A DNA stretch of 64,000 bases, taken from positions 7,596,501 to 7,660,500 of the forward strand of contig NZ_JAQNDO010000001.1 of assembly GCF_028369105.1 (NCBI RefSeq), read 5' to 3'. A program made the translations under genes and the position numbers. Positions 8,199 through 15,960 of the stretch are shown one piece after another; positions within the stretch are counted from its first letter, which is position 1, and each line of letters begins with the position of its first letter. Below the pieces are notes generated by a model. The model had not been told where the DNA came from, did no database searches, and worked only from the letters and a program-made list of their open reading frames with translations. This DNA is from Polyangium mundeleinium. Lineage in GTDB: Bacteria > Myxococcota_A > Polyangia > Polyangiales > Polyangiaceae.

Positions 8199-9992
8199 AT
8201 GTCCGCATTCGAAGCCCTCCCCAAACGTCGCATCCTGTGGCTCGCCGCGCTGCTCCTCGGGATCCTCCTCGGGACCTCCCTCGTCGGTGTCCACCTGGAT
8301 TCGCCGACGATGGACGAGCCGGTCCACCTCGTGCGGGGCCTGTCCTACTGGTGGCTCGGGGATACCCGGCTCGGCTACGCGCATCCGCCGCTCGCGGACG
8401 CGCTCCTCGCGCTGCCCGCCGCGCTGCTCGGCGCCCGCGTGGATCTGACCTCGTTTCCAGCGTGGGCCGACGCCGACACGGGCAAGCTGGCCGAGCAGTA
8501 TTTCACGGCGCACTGGGCGGCGGCGCGGGCCGAGCTCGTCCTCGCGCGGCACGTGAACGTGTTTTTTTCGTTCCTGCTCGGGCTTTACGTGTTCCGCTTC
8601 GCGCGGCGGCGGGCCGGGGATCACGCGGCCCTCTTCGCGCTCGGGCTCCATTGCCTGCACCCGACCTTGCTCGCGCACGGCCGGCTCGTCACGACGGATC
8701 TGCCGATCGCCCTGGCCACGACGATCGCCGTGGGCGAGGCGGCCGAGCATTTCGAGCGGCCGCGCCTCCGCACGGCGATCACCACGACGCTCGCTATCGC
8801 GGCAGCATTCTGCATCAAATACAGCGCGGCGTTCCTGGTCCCGCTGCTCCTGTCGCTGGGGTTTTTCTTCGCCTGGCGAGGCGGCGCCGACGGAGACGCG
8901 CCCACCCGACGCGGAAGGCTCGGGCGCTTCGCCGCGCACGCCGGCGCCGTCACGCTCGCCACGGTCCTCGCCGTCAATGCGGCGTACGGGTTTCAGCGGA
9001 CCGGCTGGACGGTCGAGCGGATCCTCGCGGAGCCCGAGCCACAGAGCTACATCTCGAAGCGGGAGACGCAGCGACTTTTGGAGGAGCGCTCGCCGATCGC
9101 GCGCCTGCCGCGCTGGCTCCCGGTACCGCTGCCGTATACGTACGTCTTTGGCCTGTCGATGGTCTCGGTGCAGAGCCGCGACGGGCATTCGACGTATTTC
9201 CTCGGCATGCGCGCGGGCGGCGGCTGGGCGGGATATTTCCCGGTGATGCTCGCGATCAAGACCCCGCTCGCCGTGCTCGTCTTGCTCGGCGTCGGGCTCG
9301 CCCGATCGATCCGCCGCCGCGCCGCGCCGGATCGCGTCGCCGGCACGATCCTCGCCGCGTGTGGCCTCTTCCTCGTGATCTCCATCGGCTCGAAGATCAA
9401 CATCGGCGTCCGGCACGTCCTGCCCGTGATGCCCTTCTTCGTCGTCGGGGCCGGGATCGTCGCCGCGCGGCTATGGGAGGAAGGGCGACGGCGGACGCAG
9501 ACGCTCCTCGCCCTGCTCGGCGCTGGCACCTTCGCCTCGGCGATCGCCTGGGTTCGCCACCCCGTCGGGTATTTTAATGCCCTGACCCTCGGCCCTGTCT
9601 TCGGTCCCGCGGTCAGCGTCGTCGGCGAGGACTGGGGGCAGGACATGGCCGACGTCGCCGCCGCCCTGAAAGCCCGAAACCTCGGGCCCGTGTATTACCA
9701 CCGGTATGGCTGGATGATGGCGCGCGAGCTCGAAGCGAACGGCATCGAATTCGAACGTTTTCGCTGCGGCGAGCGCCCCGGCCCCGGCGTCGCCGTCGTC
9801 CACGCCGTCACCCGCGCCCGCAGCCCCGACTGTCACCCCGAGCTCTTCGCGAAGGCGCCGCTCCTCGTCGTGAACGGACGCCTCTTCGTGTACGCCCTCG
9901 ACGCGCCCGAGCGCCCCACCGCGCCCGCGCCCCGCCCCCGCATCCGCCTCATCCCCCCGCCGAGCGCCGCCTCCCCCGACGACGAGGACTGA
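8199..9992 (+). CDS. GT-C membrane glycosyltransferase (PMT/ArnT-like)
   Basis: A polytopic membrane protein of about 597 residues resembling dolichol-phosphate-mannose or ArnT-type transferases of the GT-C superfamily, which move a sugar from a lipid carrier onto a protein or lipid outside the cytoplasmic membrane. The first transmembrane helix (ILWLAALLLGILLGTSLVGV) is followed by an Asp/Glu-bearing loop (DSPTMDEPVHLVRG), typical of the catalytic first loop. Roughly ten further hydrophobic segments follow, including a run at about residues 240-262 and LAVLVLLGVGLARSI. The C-terminal soluble part (VVGEDWGQDMADVAAALKARN) is domain-like and ends in a Pro-rich tail. Start ATG 8199 (MSAFEALPKRR); ATG 8163 is an alternative. 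It diverges from mtnB. Acceptor and donor are unknown. Confidence 0.82.
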   Translation: MSAFEALPKRRILWLAALLLGILLGTSLVGVHLDSPTMDEPVHLVRGLSYWWLGDTRLGYAHPPLADALLALPAALLGARVDLTSFPAWADADTGKLAEQYFTAHWAAARAELVLARHVNVFFSFLLGLYVFRFARRRAGDHAALFALGLHCLHPTLLAHGRLVTTDLPIALATTIAVGEAAEHFERPRLRTAITTTLAIAAAFCIKYSAAFLVPLLLSLGFFFAWRGGADGDAPTRRGRLGRFAAHAGAVTLATVLAVNAAYGFQRTGWTVERILAEPEPQSYISKRETQRLLEERSPIARLPRWLPVPLPYTYVFGLSMVSVQSRDGHSTYFLGMRAGGGWAGYFPVMLAIKTPLAVLVLLGVGLARSIRRRAAPDRVAGTILAACGLFLVISIGSKINIGVRHVLPVMPFFVVGAGIVAARLWEEGRRRTQTLLALLGAGTFASAIAWVRHPVGYFNALTLGPVFGPAVSVVGEDWGQDMADVAAALKARNLGPVYYHRYGWMMARELEANGIEFERFRCGERPGPGVAVVHAVTRARSPDCHPELFAKAPLLVVNGRLFVYALDAPERPTAPAPRPRIRLIPPPSAASPDDED

Positions 9993-10017
9993 TCCGCAAG
10001 CGTCCGCACGAGATCGC

Positions 10018-10046
10018 TTGACAGGTCCATCTCGACCCTGTATCGA
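10018..10046 (+). promoter_or_regulatory. Candidate sigma-70 promoter for the small Cys protein
   Basis: A consensus TTGACA at 10018-10023 is followed after 17 bp by TATCGA at 10041-10046. The -35 is perfect and the -10 is weak. It lies about 70 bp upstream of the start at 10114, and its -10 overlaps the AT-rich dyad described next. Confidence 0.4.
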
Positions 10047-10069
10047 TATTGAACATCACTTTCATTATC
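10045..10069. promoter_or_regulatory. AT-rich dyad resembling a Fur box
   Basis: GATATTGA (10045-10052) and TCATTATC (10062-10069) are inverted repeats matching at 7 of 8 positions, separated by 9 bp. The half-sites resemble the GATAATGAT / ATCATTATC half-sites of Fur operators, although the spacing is wider than in the classical 19-bp box. It is an island of A/T in a very GC-rich region and overlaps the candidate -10, as a repressor site would. Confidence 0.4.
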
Positions 10070-10113
10070 AACGATCGCGACACCCGAGCACGAACCCCCA
10101 GGAGGCACGCACC

Positions 10114-10365
10114 ATGTCCTGTCCCGCGAAGGCTTCTCCCTGCGCCCCCGTGACGCTCTCGCGTGGGCCCGTCGCCCGCGTCGACCACTGCCCACAGTGC
10201 AACGTGATCTCGATCCACCTCGGCGCGACGTCGATCCGGCTCGAACCCGCGGCCTACGAGGCTCTCTGGGGCACGCTCTCCCACGCGCTGCGTGTGCTGC
10301 GTGGTCTCACCGAGGCGCCCGAAGCCACGCCGACGATGTGGACGTCGTCTGGCGGGAGTGCCTAA
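10114..10365 (+). CDS. Small Cys-containing protein, possibly metal-binding
   Basis: An 83-residue protein with a perfect AGGAGG ribosome site 8 bp before ATG 10114, so the start is firm even though the frame is open further upstream. The N-terminus is short and Cys-containing (SCPAKASPCAP). The core is a CxxC knuckle followed by beta strands: VDHCPQCNVISIHLGATSIRL, then EPAAYEALWGTLSHALRVL. It resembles in outline the small DUF6686-like proteins of Bacteroidota (a Cys pair followed by a beta hairpin), but this is from memory and not a firm assignment. With the dyad upstream, an iron- or metal-related role is a reasonable inference. Its stop overlaps that of the convergent gene at 10362. Confidence 0.7.
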   Translation: MSCPAKASPCAPVTLSRGPVARVDHCPQCNVISIHLGATSIRLEPAAYEALWGTLSHALRVLRGLTEAPEATPTMWTSSGGSA

Positions 10366-10997
10366 AAACCAAGGTCGTCCGACATCCGCCGCCCCGTGGC
10401 CTTCACCGGCGGCGACGCGGGCGCTGTCGGCGCCGTCGGCTTGCGCTGCGCGGCCCACGGGTCTTCGAGATCCGCGCTCCGGGCCTGCGGCGACGCGGAC
10501 ACAGGTGACGGGACCGGCGGCGAAGCCGGAGCGGGCCCCTCCACCGCTTCGAGCTTCGTCCGCCCATTTTTCACCGTCGCCTTGATCTGCCCCGCGTCGA
10601 TCATCGCCTGCGCCCGCGCCGCGATCGTCTGCGGCGACTCGGCCACCACGCGCGCGCGCTCCCGCTCGACGACGGCCGCCCGCTCGATCCGCTCGATGTT
10701 CTGCGCGACTTCGTCCTGCTTGCGCGAGACCGATTCGGCCCGCGCCGCGGCCTCGCGCCCCACCTCGCCGATGACACCGGCGAGGTAGGAGAGCTGCTGC
10801 CCGGCGTACATCTGCCGCCCTTCGATCGCCGCGAGCCGCGCCTCCGTCGCGCGCGCCTCCATCCGGAGCTTCTGCACCTCGGCGAGCGCCATGTCGCCCG
10901 CGGTGTTGTCCACACACCCGACGCTGGCAAACGACAATGCCCCCGCGAAGGGCACGACGAGACGAAGGAGAGTCGCAGAGAGGTGCTTCGAGGCCAT
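10362..10997 (-). CDS. Coiled-coil lipoprotein
   Basis: A 211-residue predicted lipoprotein. ATG 10997 opens a signal peptide ending in the lipobox ASVGC (LLRLVVPFAGALSFASVGC). Residues about 35-130 form a long charged helix (EVQKLRMEARATEARLAAIEG, VSRKQDEVAQNIERIERAAVV) that should make a coiled coil, followed by an Ala/Pro-rich tail (PAPASPPVPSPVSASPQ) ending MSDDLGF. Such proteins are usually envelope-anchored trimers or spacers; no enzymatic motif is present. A longer reading back to 11213 overlaps the kinase gene's start and is rejected. It is divergent from the kinase at 11116. Confidence 0.75.
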   Translation of the reverse strand: MASKHLSATLLRLVVPFAGALSFASVGCVDNTAGDMALAEVQKLRMEARATEARLAAIEGRQMYAGQQLSYLAGVIGEVGREAAARAESVSRKQDEVAQNIERIERAAVVERERARVVAESPQTIAARAQAMIDAGQIKATVKNGRTKLEAVEGPAPASPPVPSPVSASPQARSADLEDPWAAQRKPTAPTAPASPPVKATGRRMSDDLGF

Positions 10998-11115
10998 GGG
11001 CTCCGCGATGCTACCCCGCGCCGAGCATGCAAGGAAAGGCCTCGTGCAGGCTCCCTCACGGGCCTTCCCTTTACGCCTCGACGCGGGTCGGGCATCCTCG
11101 GGGCCGCCGCGCTCC

Positions 11116-13929
11116 ATGGATGCACCCCGGAGCTCGTCCTCGAAACACCCCTTGGAGACCCTCGACCCGGCCCTCTCGAGCCTGATCACGCGCCCCCCGG
11201 AGCAGAGGCGCATCGGCCCGTTCGTCCTCGTCGAGCAGCTCGGCGCGGGGGGCTACGCGCCCGTCTGGCTCGCGCGCGAGACCTACGGCAAGGCGGAGCT
11301 GCGCACCGCGGCCGTCAAGCTGTTCTCGCTCGACGTCAACGCGAACGACCGCAGCCGCATCCTCGAAGAAGCCCGCGCGCTTTGCCGCGTCGAGCACCCG
11401 AACGTGGTGCGCTTCTACGCGATCGCCGTGGACGAGGCCGCTGGCGTCATGGGCCTCGCGATGGAGCACGTCGCCGGCCGATCGCTCGAGGACCGGCTCG
11501 ACGCCGAAGGAACACTCTCCGTCGACGAGACGCTGCGCGTCGGCGTGGCCATTGCCTCCGCGCTCGCCGCGGTCCACGGCGCAGGCCTCGTGCACCGCGA
11601 CGTCAAGCCGAGCAACATCGTCGAGGAGGCCGGCGGCGCATACAAGCTCATCGATTTCGGCATCGCGTCGGCGTCCTCGACTCCATCGACCGTCGAAGAC
11701 GTGATCCCCGCGGGGCCGGACGACGGCGGCGCCACGCCCCGCGCGCTCGCCGCCACCGCGCGGATCTCGGGCCGCATCACGGGCACGTACGGCTACATCG
11801 ATCCTGCGGTCTTCGGCGCCGGCGCGTTGCCCTCGGCCGCGAGTGATCTCTACGCGCTCGGGGTCACGCTCCACCGCTGCCTCTCGGGCGCGCTTCCCGC
11901 CGAGCGCCTCGGCGGCGACGGCGCGCTCGATCCCGGCGTGCTCACGGGGTACGCGCGGCCGCTGCCCCTCGCCGCGCGCAGCGAGGGTGTGCCCCGCGCG
12001 CTCGCTGCGCTCATCGATCACCTGCTCGCGCCGCGCCCCGAGGATCGGCCACCGCGGGCCTCGTGGGTCGCGCACCACTTCGAGCAGATCCGGCGTGATC
12101 TCGCGGGCCGCGCGCGCGTCCTGCCCGACGAAGACGAGGGCCCGTTCCGGGGCCTGCGCCGCTTCGAAGCGCGTGATCGCGACGTCTTCTTCGGCCGCAC
12201 GCCCGAGGTCGCCGCGGCGATCGAGCTCTGCCGCGGCCGCGGCCTCGTCGCGCTCGTCGGCCCCTCGGGCAGCGGCAAATCCAGCCTCGCGCGCGCGGGC
12301 CTCCTGCCGGCGCTCGCCGAGGGCGGGATCGTCGGCTGGCCCGAGGTGTGGGACACGGCCATCGCCGAGCCTGGCCGGGATCCACGCTTTGCGATCGCCG
12401 CCGCGCTCGGGCCGTTCATCCCCAACGCCGCCACGCTCGCGCCCGGCCCGCTCTGCGAGGCCATGGCCCGCCGCGCGAGCGAGGAAGAGCGGGGCCTCGT
12501 GCTCTTCGTCGATCAGCTCGAAGAGCTCGTCACCACCTCCTCGGGCGAGAGCCGCGAGGAAGCAGCGGCCCTGCTCGTGCGGATCGGCGCGCAGCCCTTG
12601 CCCGGCGTGCGCGTGATCGTCGCGGCGCGTAGTGATCTCTTGCATCTGCTCCTGGCGATGGGGGATCTCGGCAACACGATGGCGCGTGGCCTCTGCCGCG
12701 TGGAGCCCCTCTCGCCAACGTACTGGCGCGAGAGCGTCGAGCGCGCACTCGCGTCGTACGGCTACGCGCTCGAAGACGCGGCGCTCGCCGAGGAGCTCTT
12801 CGCGGGGATCGACGCCACGGCGGGCGCGATGCCGCTCGTCGAGTTCGCGCTGACCGAGCTCTGGGGCGCGCGCGACAAGGCGAAGAAGCTGCTCTTGCGG
12901 TCGGCGCTCACGGCCGTGGGCGGCGTCGAGGGCGCGCTCGAACGGCACGCCGAGGCGGTCCTCGCGTCGATGGAGCAGGCCGAGGAAGGCTCGATCGACG
13001 CCGCGCGCGCCGTGCTCCTCGCGCTCACGACGGCCGAGGGGACGCGCCGCGTGATGAGCGTGGACGAGCTCGCGGCGATCGCGGGGCCGCACACGCGCCG
13101 CGTGATCGCCGTGCTCGGCAAGGCGCGGCTCGTGGTGCCGGCCGAAGGGCCCGGGGCTTCGGTCACGCTCGCCCACGAGGCGCTGCTCTCGCGCTGGGGG
13201 CGGCTCGCGTCGTGGATCGCCGAGGCGAAGGGCGATCGCATGCTCGCCGAGGAAATCGAGCGCGACGCCACGCGCTTCGCCCGCGACGCCGAAAGCGTGA
13301 CGCTCTGGCGAGGACGACGCCTCGAGTTCGCGAAGGAGCTCCTCCGGACCAACACCGTCCGTTTGTCGGCGGCGGCCGAGCGGTTCATCCAGACGAGCGC
13401 GCGTGTCTCCCGGCGCGGCACGGTGCTCGCGGCGACCGCGGGGGCGATCGTCGCGGCGTCGGTCGTCGTCGGCGGGCTCGGGTACGTGCGGGCCGTGCGC
13501 GCGGAGGAGCGCGCGGCCCAGGAGAAGCTCGAACGCGAACAGAAAGAACGCGCCGAGGCCGAGCGAAACGACAAGGAGAAAGCAAACCTCCTGGAGGAGG
13601 TCCGCGCGACGGCCGAGCTCAACAAGGACCTCGAAGAGCGCATCCGCAAAACGCTCTCCGGCCCCACGCAGCCCGACCCTGCCGCCGCGGCCTCCGTGTC
13701 CCCGACGCCCGGCGCGCCCCAACCCGTGCTCGCGATCGTGGCGCCGGGCGCGCATCCGTTCCCGAAGCCGGGATCCCACGCGGCCGCGGCCCCTACGTCG
13801 ACCACGGTCCCGGCGAGCACGCCCGAGCCGCCGGAGACGGCCACGCCGACGCCGACGGGCGCCGCGGCCTCGACGACGGCGCCGGCCGGCGTGAAGGGCC
13901 CCGTGACGAAACCGGACGACGAGTTCTAG
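11116..13929 (+). CDS. Ser/Thr protein kinase fused to a STAND-type P-loop ATPase
   Basis: A 937-residue signalling protein. The kinase domain spans about residues 32-300: glycine loop LGAGGYAPVW, VAIK-type lysine in AAVKLFSL, catalytic loop VHRDVKPSN, and metal loop IDFGIAS, all intact. A segment FRGLRRFEARDRDVFFGR leads into an nSTAND-like NTPase with Walker A GPSGSGKSS near residue 381 and Walker B LVLFVDQLEEL near residue 460. A transmembrane helix lies near residues 768-792 (AATAGAIVAASVVVGGLGYV), followed by a Glu/Lys-rich coiled coil and a Pro/Ala/Thr tail. Relatives often carry C-terminal WD40 repeats; none are seen here. Start ATG 11116 (MDAPRSSSSKHP) avoids overlap with the divergent lipoprotein. 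The outer-membrane protein gene overlaps its stop by 1 bp. Confidence 0.88.
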   Translation: MDAPRSSSSKHPLETLDPALSSLITRPPEQRRIGPFVLVEQLGAGGYAPVWLARETYGKAELRTAAVKLFSLDVNANDRSRILEEARALCRVEHPNVVRFYAIAVDEAAGVMGLAMEHVAGRSLEDRLDAEGTLSVDETLRVGVAIASALAAVHGAGLVHRDVKPSNIVEEAGGAYKLIDFGIASASSTPSTVEDVIPAGPDDGGATPRALAATARISGRITGTYGYIDPAVFGAGALPSAASDLYALGVTLHRCLSGALPAERLGGDGALDPGVLTGYARPLPLAARSEGVPRALAALIDHLLAPRPEDRPPRASWVAHHFEQIRRDLAGRARVLPDEDEGPFRGLRRFEARDRDVFFGRTPEVAAAIELCRGRGLVALVGPSGSGKSSLARAGLLPALAEGGIVGWPEVWDTAIAEPGRDPRFAIAAALGPFIPNAATLAPGPLCEAMARRASEEERGLVLFVDQLEELVTTSSGESREEAAALLVRIGAQPLPGVRVIVAARSDLLHLLLAMGDLGNTMARGLCRVEPLSPTYWRESVERALASYGYALEDAALAEELFAGIDATAGAMPLVEFALTELWGARDKAKKLLLRSALTAVGGVEGALERHAEAVLASMEQAEEGSIDAARAVLLALTTAEGTRRVMSVDELAAIAGPHTRRVIAVLGKARLVVPAEGPGASVTLAHEALLSRWGRLASWIAEAKGDRMLAEEIERDATRFARDAESVTLWRGRRLEFAKELLRTNTVRLSAAAERFIQTSARVSRRGTVLAATAGAIVAASVVVGGLGYVRAVRAEERAAQEKLEREQKERAEAERNDKEKANLLEEVRATAELNKDLEERIRKTLSGPTQPDPAAAASVSPTPGAPQPVLAIVAPGAHPFPKPGSHAAAAPTSTTVPASTPEPPETATPTPTGAAASTTAPAGVKGPVTKPDDEF

Positions 13930-15293
13930 TGAAACGCGCCTCCCGAAACGCCCTCGGAATTGGCCTCGCCGTGCTCACCTCTGCCGCTGCGATCGGCCTC
14001 GCGCGCCCGGCGTCCGCCTGCGGCCCCTACCCGCCGGCGCGTGTCCTCTCGCCCGCGGACAAGGCCCAGGCGCAAAAGCTCTTCCAGGAGGGCCGCGCGC
14101 TCGAAGGCGAAGGCAAGCTCGAACGCGCGCTCGCCCGCTACCTCGCCTCCCGCGACATCTTCCCCCGCAAATCGAACACGAAAAACGCCGCCGTTTGCCT
14201 CGACAAGCTCGGCCGCGCCGCCGAGGCGATCCCCCTCTACGAGGAGGTGCTCGATCGATTCCGCAGCGAGCTCACGCCCGAGGAGCAAAAGGCCCTCATC
14301 GACGACGTCCGGCGGCTGCGCGAGCTCGTCGCGACGCTCCACGTCGTCGACGGGCAAGGCGCCCTCTTCGTCGACGGAAAAGACATCGGCGCCCTGCCCC
14401 GCCCCTGCCCCCTCTACTTGCCTGCCGGCCGCCACACCGTGCGCGTGAACCGGCGGGCCGTGCTCCTCGATCACGACCTGCCGGCCGGCGAATCCCTCCG
14501 CATCGTCGTCGGCACCGAACAGCCGCCCCCCATCCCTGCGCGCTCGGAGGGCTGGTTTGCCCAGGCCTTCGGCGGCCCCGCGCTCGGCAGCTCCATGGAT
14601 AGCAATGCCGAGCGCGACGCGCAGAACGCTTGCTCGGCCCATTGCCCCTTCGCGCGTGGCTTCCTCACGGGCGCGCGCGGCGGCTACATCACGGCGAACA
14701 ACGTCTCCGTCGAGCTCTTCACCGGCTTTTTTTCGGTGGAATCGACGTTCGAGCGCACCATCACGCGGGACGTCCCGGTCAGCGACGGGCTCTCGACCGT
14801 CACGTACACCCTCTCGCATCGGCTCTCCCTGCGCGGCCCCTTCATGGGACCGGCGGTCGGGTATCGGCTCGACCTCGGGCCGCGGTGGACGGCCGTCTTC
14901 CGCGGCTCGCTCGGCCTCGTCGCCGCGCAATCGTCCGATCCGGTGAGCGGCATCGGCCGCGACGATCGGGGCCACACCTCCCCGCTCCTGTTCTCGGGCA
15001 CGAGCACCGTCCTCCGCTCGGCGCCGACGTTCCTCATGCCGGAGCTCGGCATCGAGGCGAAGCTCGGCGGCGTCCGCGTGGGTTTGTCCCTCGGCTACGT
15101 GCTTTTCCTGACCCAGGGAAATGCCTTCAATGGCCGCGCCTTCGACGCGCAGACCCCGTGCCCCCCCTCCGGCGACGACGCCGTCGCCTGCGCGGCGGAG
15201 ACCACGGCCGACGTGGCTGGGTATGGCCTGCAGACCGCGCACGGCCTCATGCAGCTCTGGATCCCTCAGCTCACCTTCGGCTTCTTGCCCTGA
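13929..15293 (+). CDS. Secreted TPR-like protein with C-terminal beta-barrel
   Basis: A 454-residue exported protein coupled to the kinase: its GTG start uses the last base of the kinase stop codon. A signal peptide ends around PASACGPY. Residues about 40-130 are TPR-like helices (AQAQKLFQEGRALEGEGKLERALARY, AAVCLDKLGRAAEAIPLYEEV), then a PEGA-like strand domain (GALFVDGKDIGALPR, LYLPAGRHTVRVNRR). The second half has alternating strands typical of a small outer-membrane barrel (GGYITANNVSVELFTGFFSVE, MGPAVGYRLDLGPRWTAVFRG, GVRVGLSLGYVLFLTQG) and ends WIPQLTFGFLP. Similar TPR/PEGA proteins commonly sit next to kinases in myxobacteria, so it may be a partner or target of the kinase; that is inference. 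The 3' end overlaps the convergent gene by 23 bp. Confidence 0.8.
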   Translation: MKRASRNALGIGLAVLTSAAAIGLARPASACGPYPPARVLSPADKAQAQKLFQEGRALEGEGKLERALARYLASRDIFPRKSNTKNAAVCLDKLGRAAEAIPLYEEVLDRFRSELTPEEQKALIDDVRRLRELVATLHVVDGQGALFVDGKDIGALPRPCPLYLPAGRHTVRVNRRAVLLDHDLPAGESLRIVVGTEQPPPIPARSEGWFAQAFGGPALGSSMDSNAERDAQNACSAHCPFARGFLTGARGGYITANNVSVELFTGFFSVESTFERTITRDVPVSDGLSTVTYTLSHRLSLRGPFMGPAVGYRLDLGPRWTAVFRGSLGLVAAQSSDPVSGIGRDDRGHTSPLLFSGTSTVLRSAPTFLMPELGIEAKLGGVRVGLSLGYVLFLTQGNAFNGRAFDAQTPCPPSGDDAVACAAETTADVAGYGLQTAHGLMQLWIPQLTFGFLP

Positions 15294-15948
15294 GCGCCGC
15301 GGCGACCCCGACGAGCACGAACAGCCACGCCCCTCGGCCCTCCGCCTCCCCGCCGCGCGCCCTGCACGAATACTCCGGCGGCGGCCCGTCCGCGACGAGC
15401 GGCGCCCCGCAGAAGCGGTCGTTCTTGCAGACGAGGCTCGCGGGGCAATCGCGGTCCGACGTGCACCGCTCGTAGCACTGCGAGCGGCGACAAACCCCTT
15501 CGATGCCGCACGCCGTCCCGTCTCCCTGGCATTGATCGGGGAGCTGCACGCAGAAGCCCTCGCCGCTGCATGCGTACGAATGCCCGTCCGACAGGCGTGG
15601 GTTGCACTCGTCGACCCCGGGCACCTGGCTGCACTTGCACTTGCCGCCCAGGCACACCGCGCTCGGGCAATCCGCGTGCTTCTCGCAGTGCGGCGGCGCC
15701 GGCAGGCACTCCTTGTCCGGGCAGATGTAGCCGCAGTCGCAGAGCTGCGTCGGGTTGTTCGTGCAGCGCCGGATCTCGCCCTCGCAGAGGCCGCCGCTGC
15801 CGCCCGCCCCGCCGGCCGGGGGCGTCTCGGGCCGCAGGGAGGCCCGCTCGTCGAGGCCGCCGGTGCCATCCCCGTAGGCGCCGAGCAGCGCGCCGATGCA
15901 GAAGAGCCCGAGGATCACCCGATGGAAGAAACGACGCGGTTCTGCCAT
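15271..15948 (-). CDS. Cys-rich surface protein with a MYXO-CTERM-like tail
   Basis: A 225-residue exported protein with an N-terminal hydrophobic segment (FFHRVILGLFCIGALLGAYG) and a Gly-rich linker (PPAGGAGGSGG). About twenty Cys residues follow in EGF-like or Dickkopf-like spacing (CEGEIRRCTNNPTQLCDCGY, CEKHADCPSAVCLGGKCKC, CYERCTSDRDCPASLVCKND). The C-terminus has a Cys, a hydrophobic helix (GAWLFVLVGVAAALRA) and an Arg tail (RSRR), which matches the MYXO-CTERM sorting pattern of surface proteins in this phylum. It lies 12 bp downstream of the FHA-sigma54 activator, so the two are probably co-transcribed. Function unknown; disulfide-stabilised surface location is inferred. Confidence 0.78.
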   Translation of the reverse strand: MAEPRRFFHRVILGLFCIGALLGAYGDGTGGLDERASLRPETPPAGGAGGSGGLCEGEIRRCTNNPTQLCDCGYICPDKECLPAPPHCEKHADCPSAVCLGGKCKCSQVPGVDECNPRLSDGHSYACSGEGFCVQLPDQCQGDGTACGIEGVCRRSQCYERCTSDRDCPASLVCKNDRFCGAPLVADGPPPEYSCRARGGEAEGRGAWLFVLVGVAAALRARSRR

Positions 15949-15960
15949 CGCGCGCCCCCT

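Noticed and set aside
10018..10113. Upstream start (TTG 10018) for the small Cys protein
   Set aside because: The TTG is the -35 hexamer; a perfect AGGAGG precedes ATG 10114.
11071..13779. A 902-codon minus-strand frame opposite the kinase-STAND gene
   Set aside because: Arg/Glu/His-rich nonsense composition; the plus strand has clear kinase and Walker motifs.
13212..13928. Upstream extension of the outer-membrane protein frame into the kinase gene
   Set aside because: That part is another frame of the kinase tail; the GTG at 13929 is followed at once by a signal peptide.
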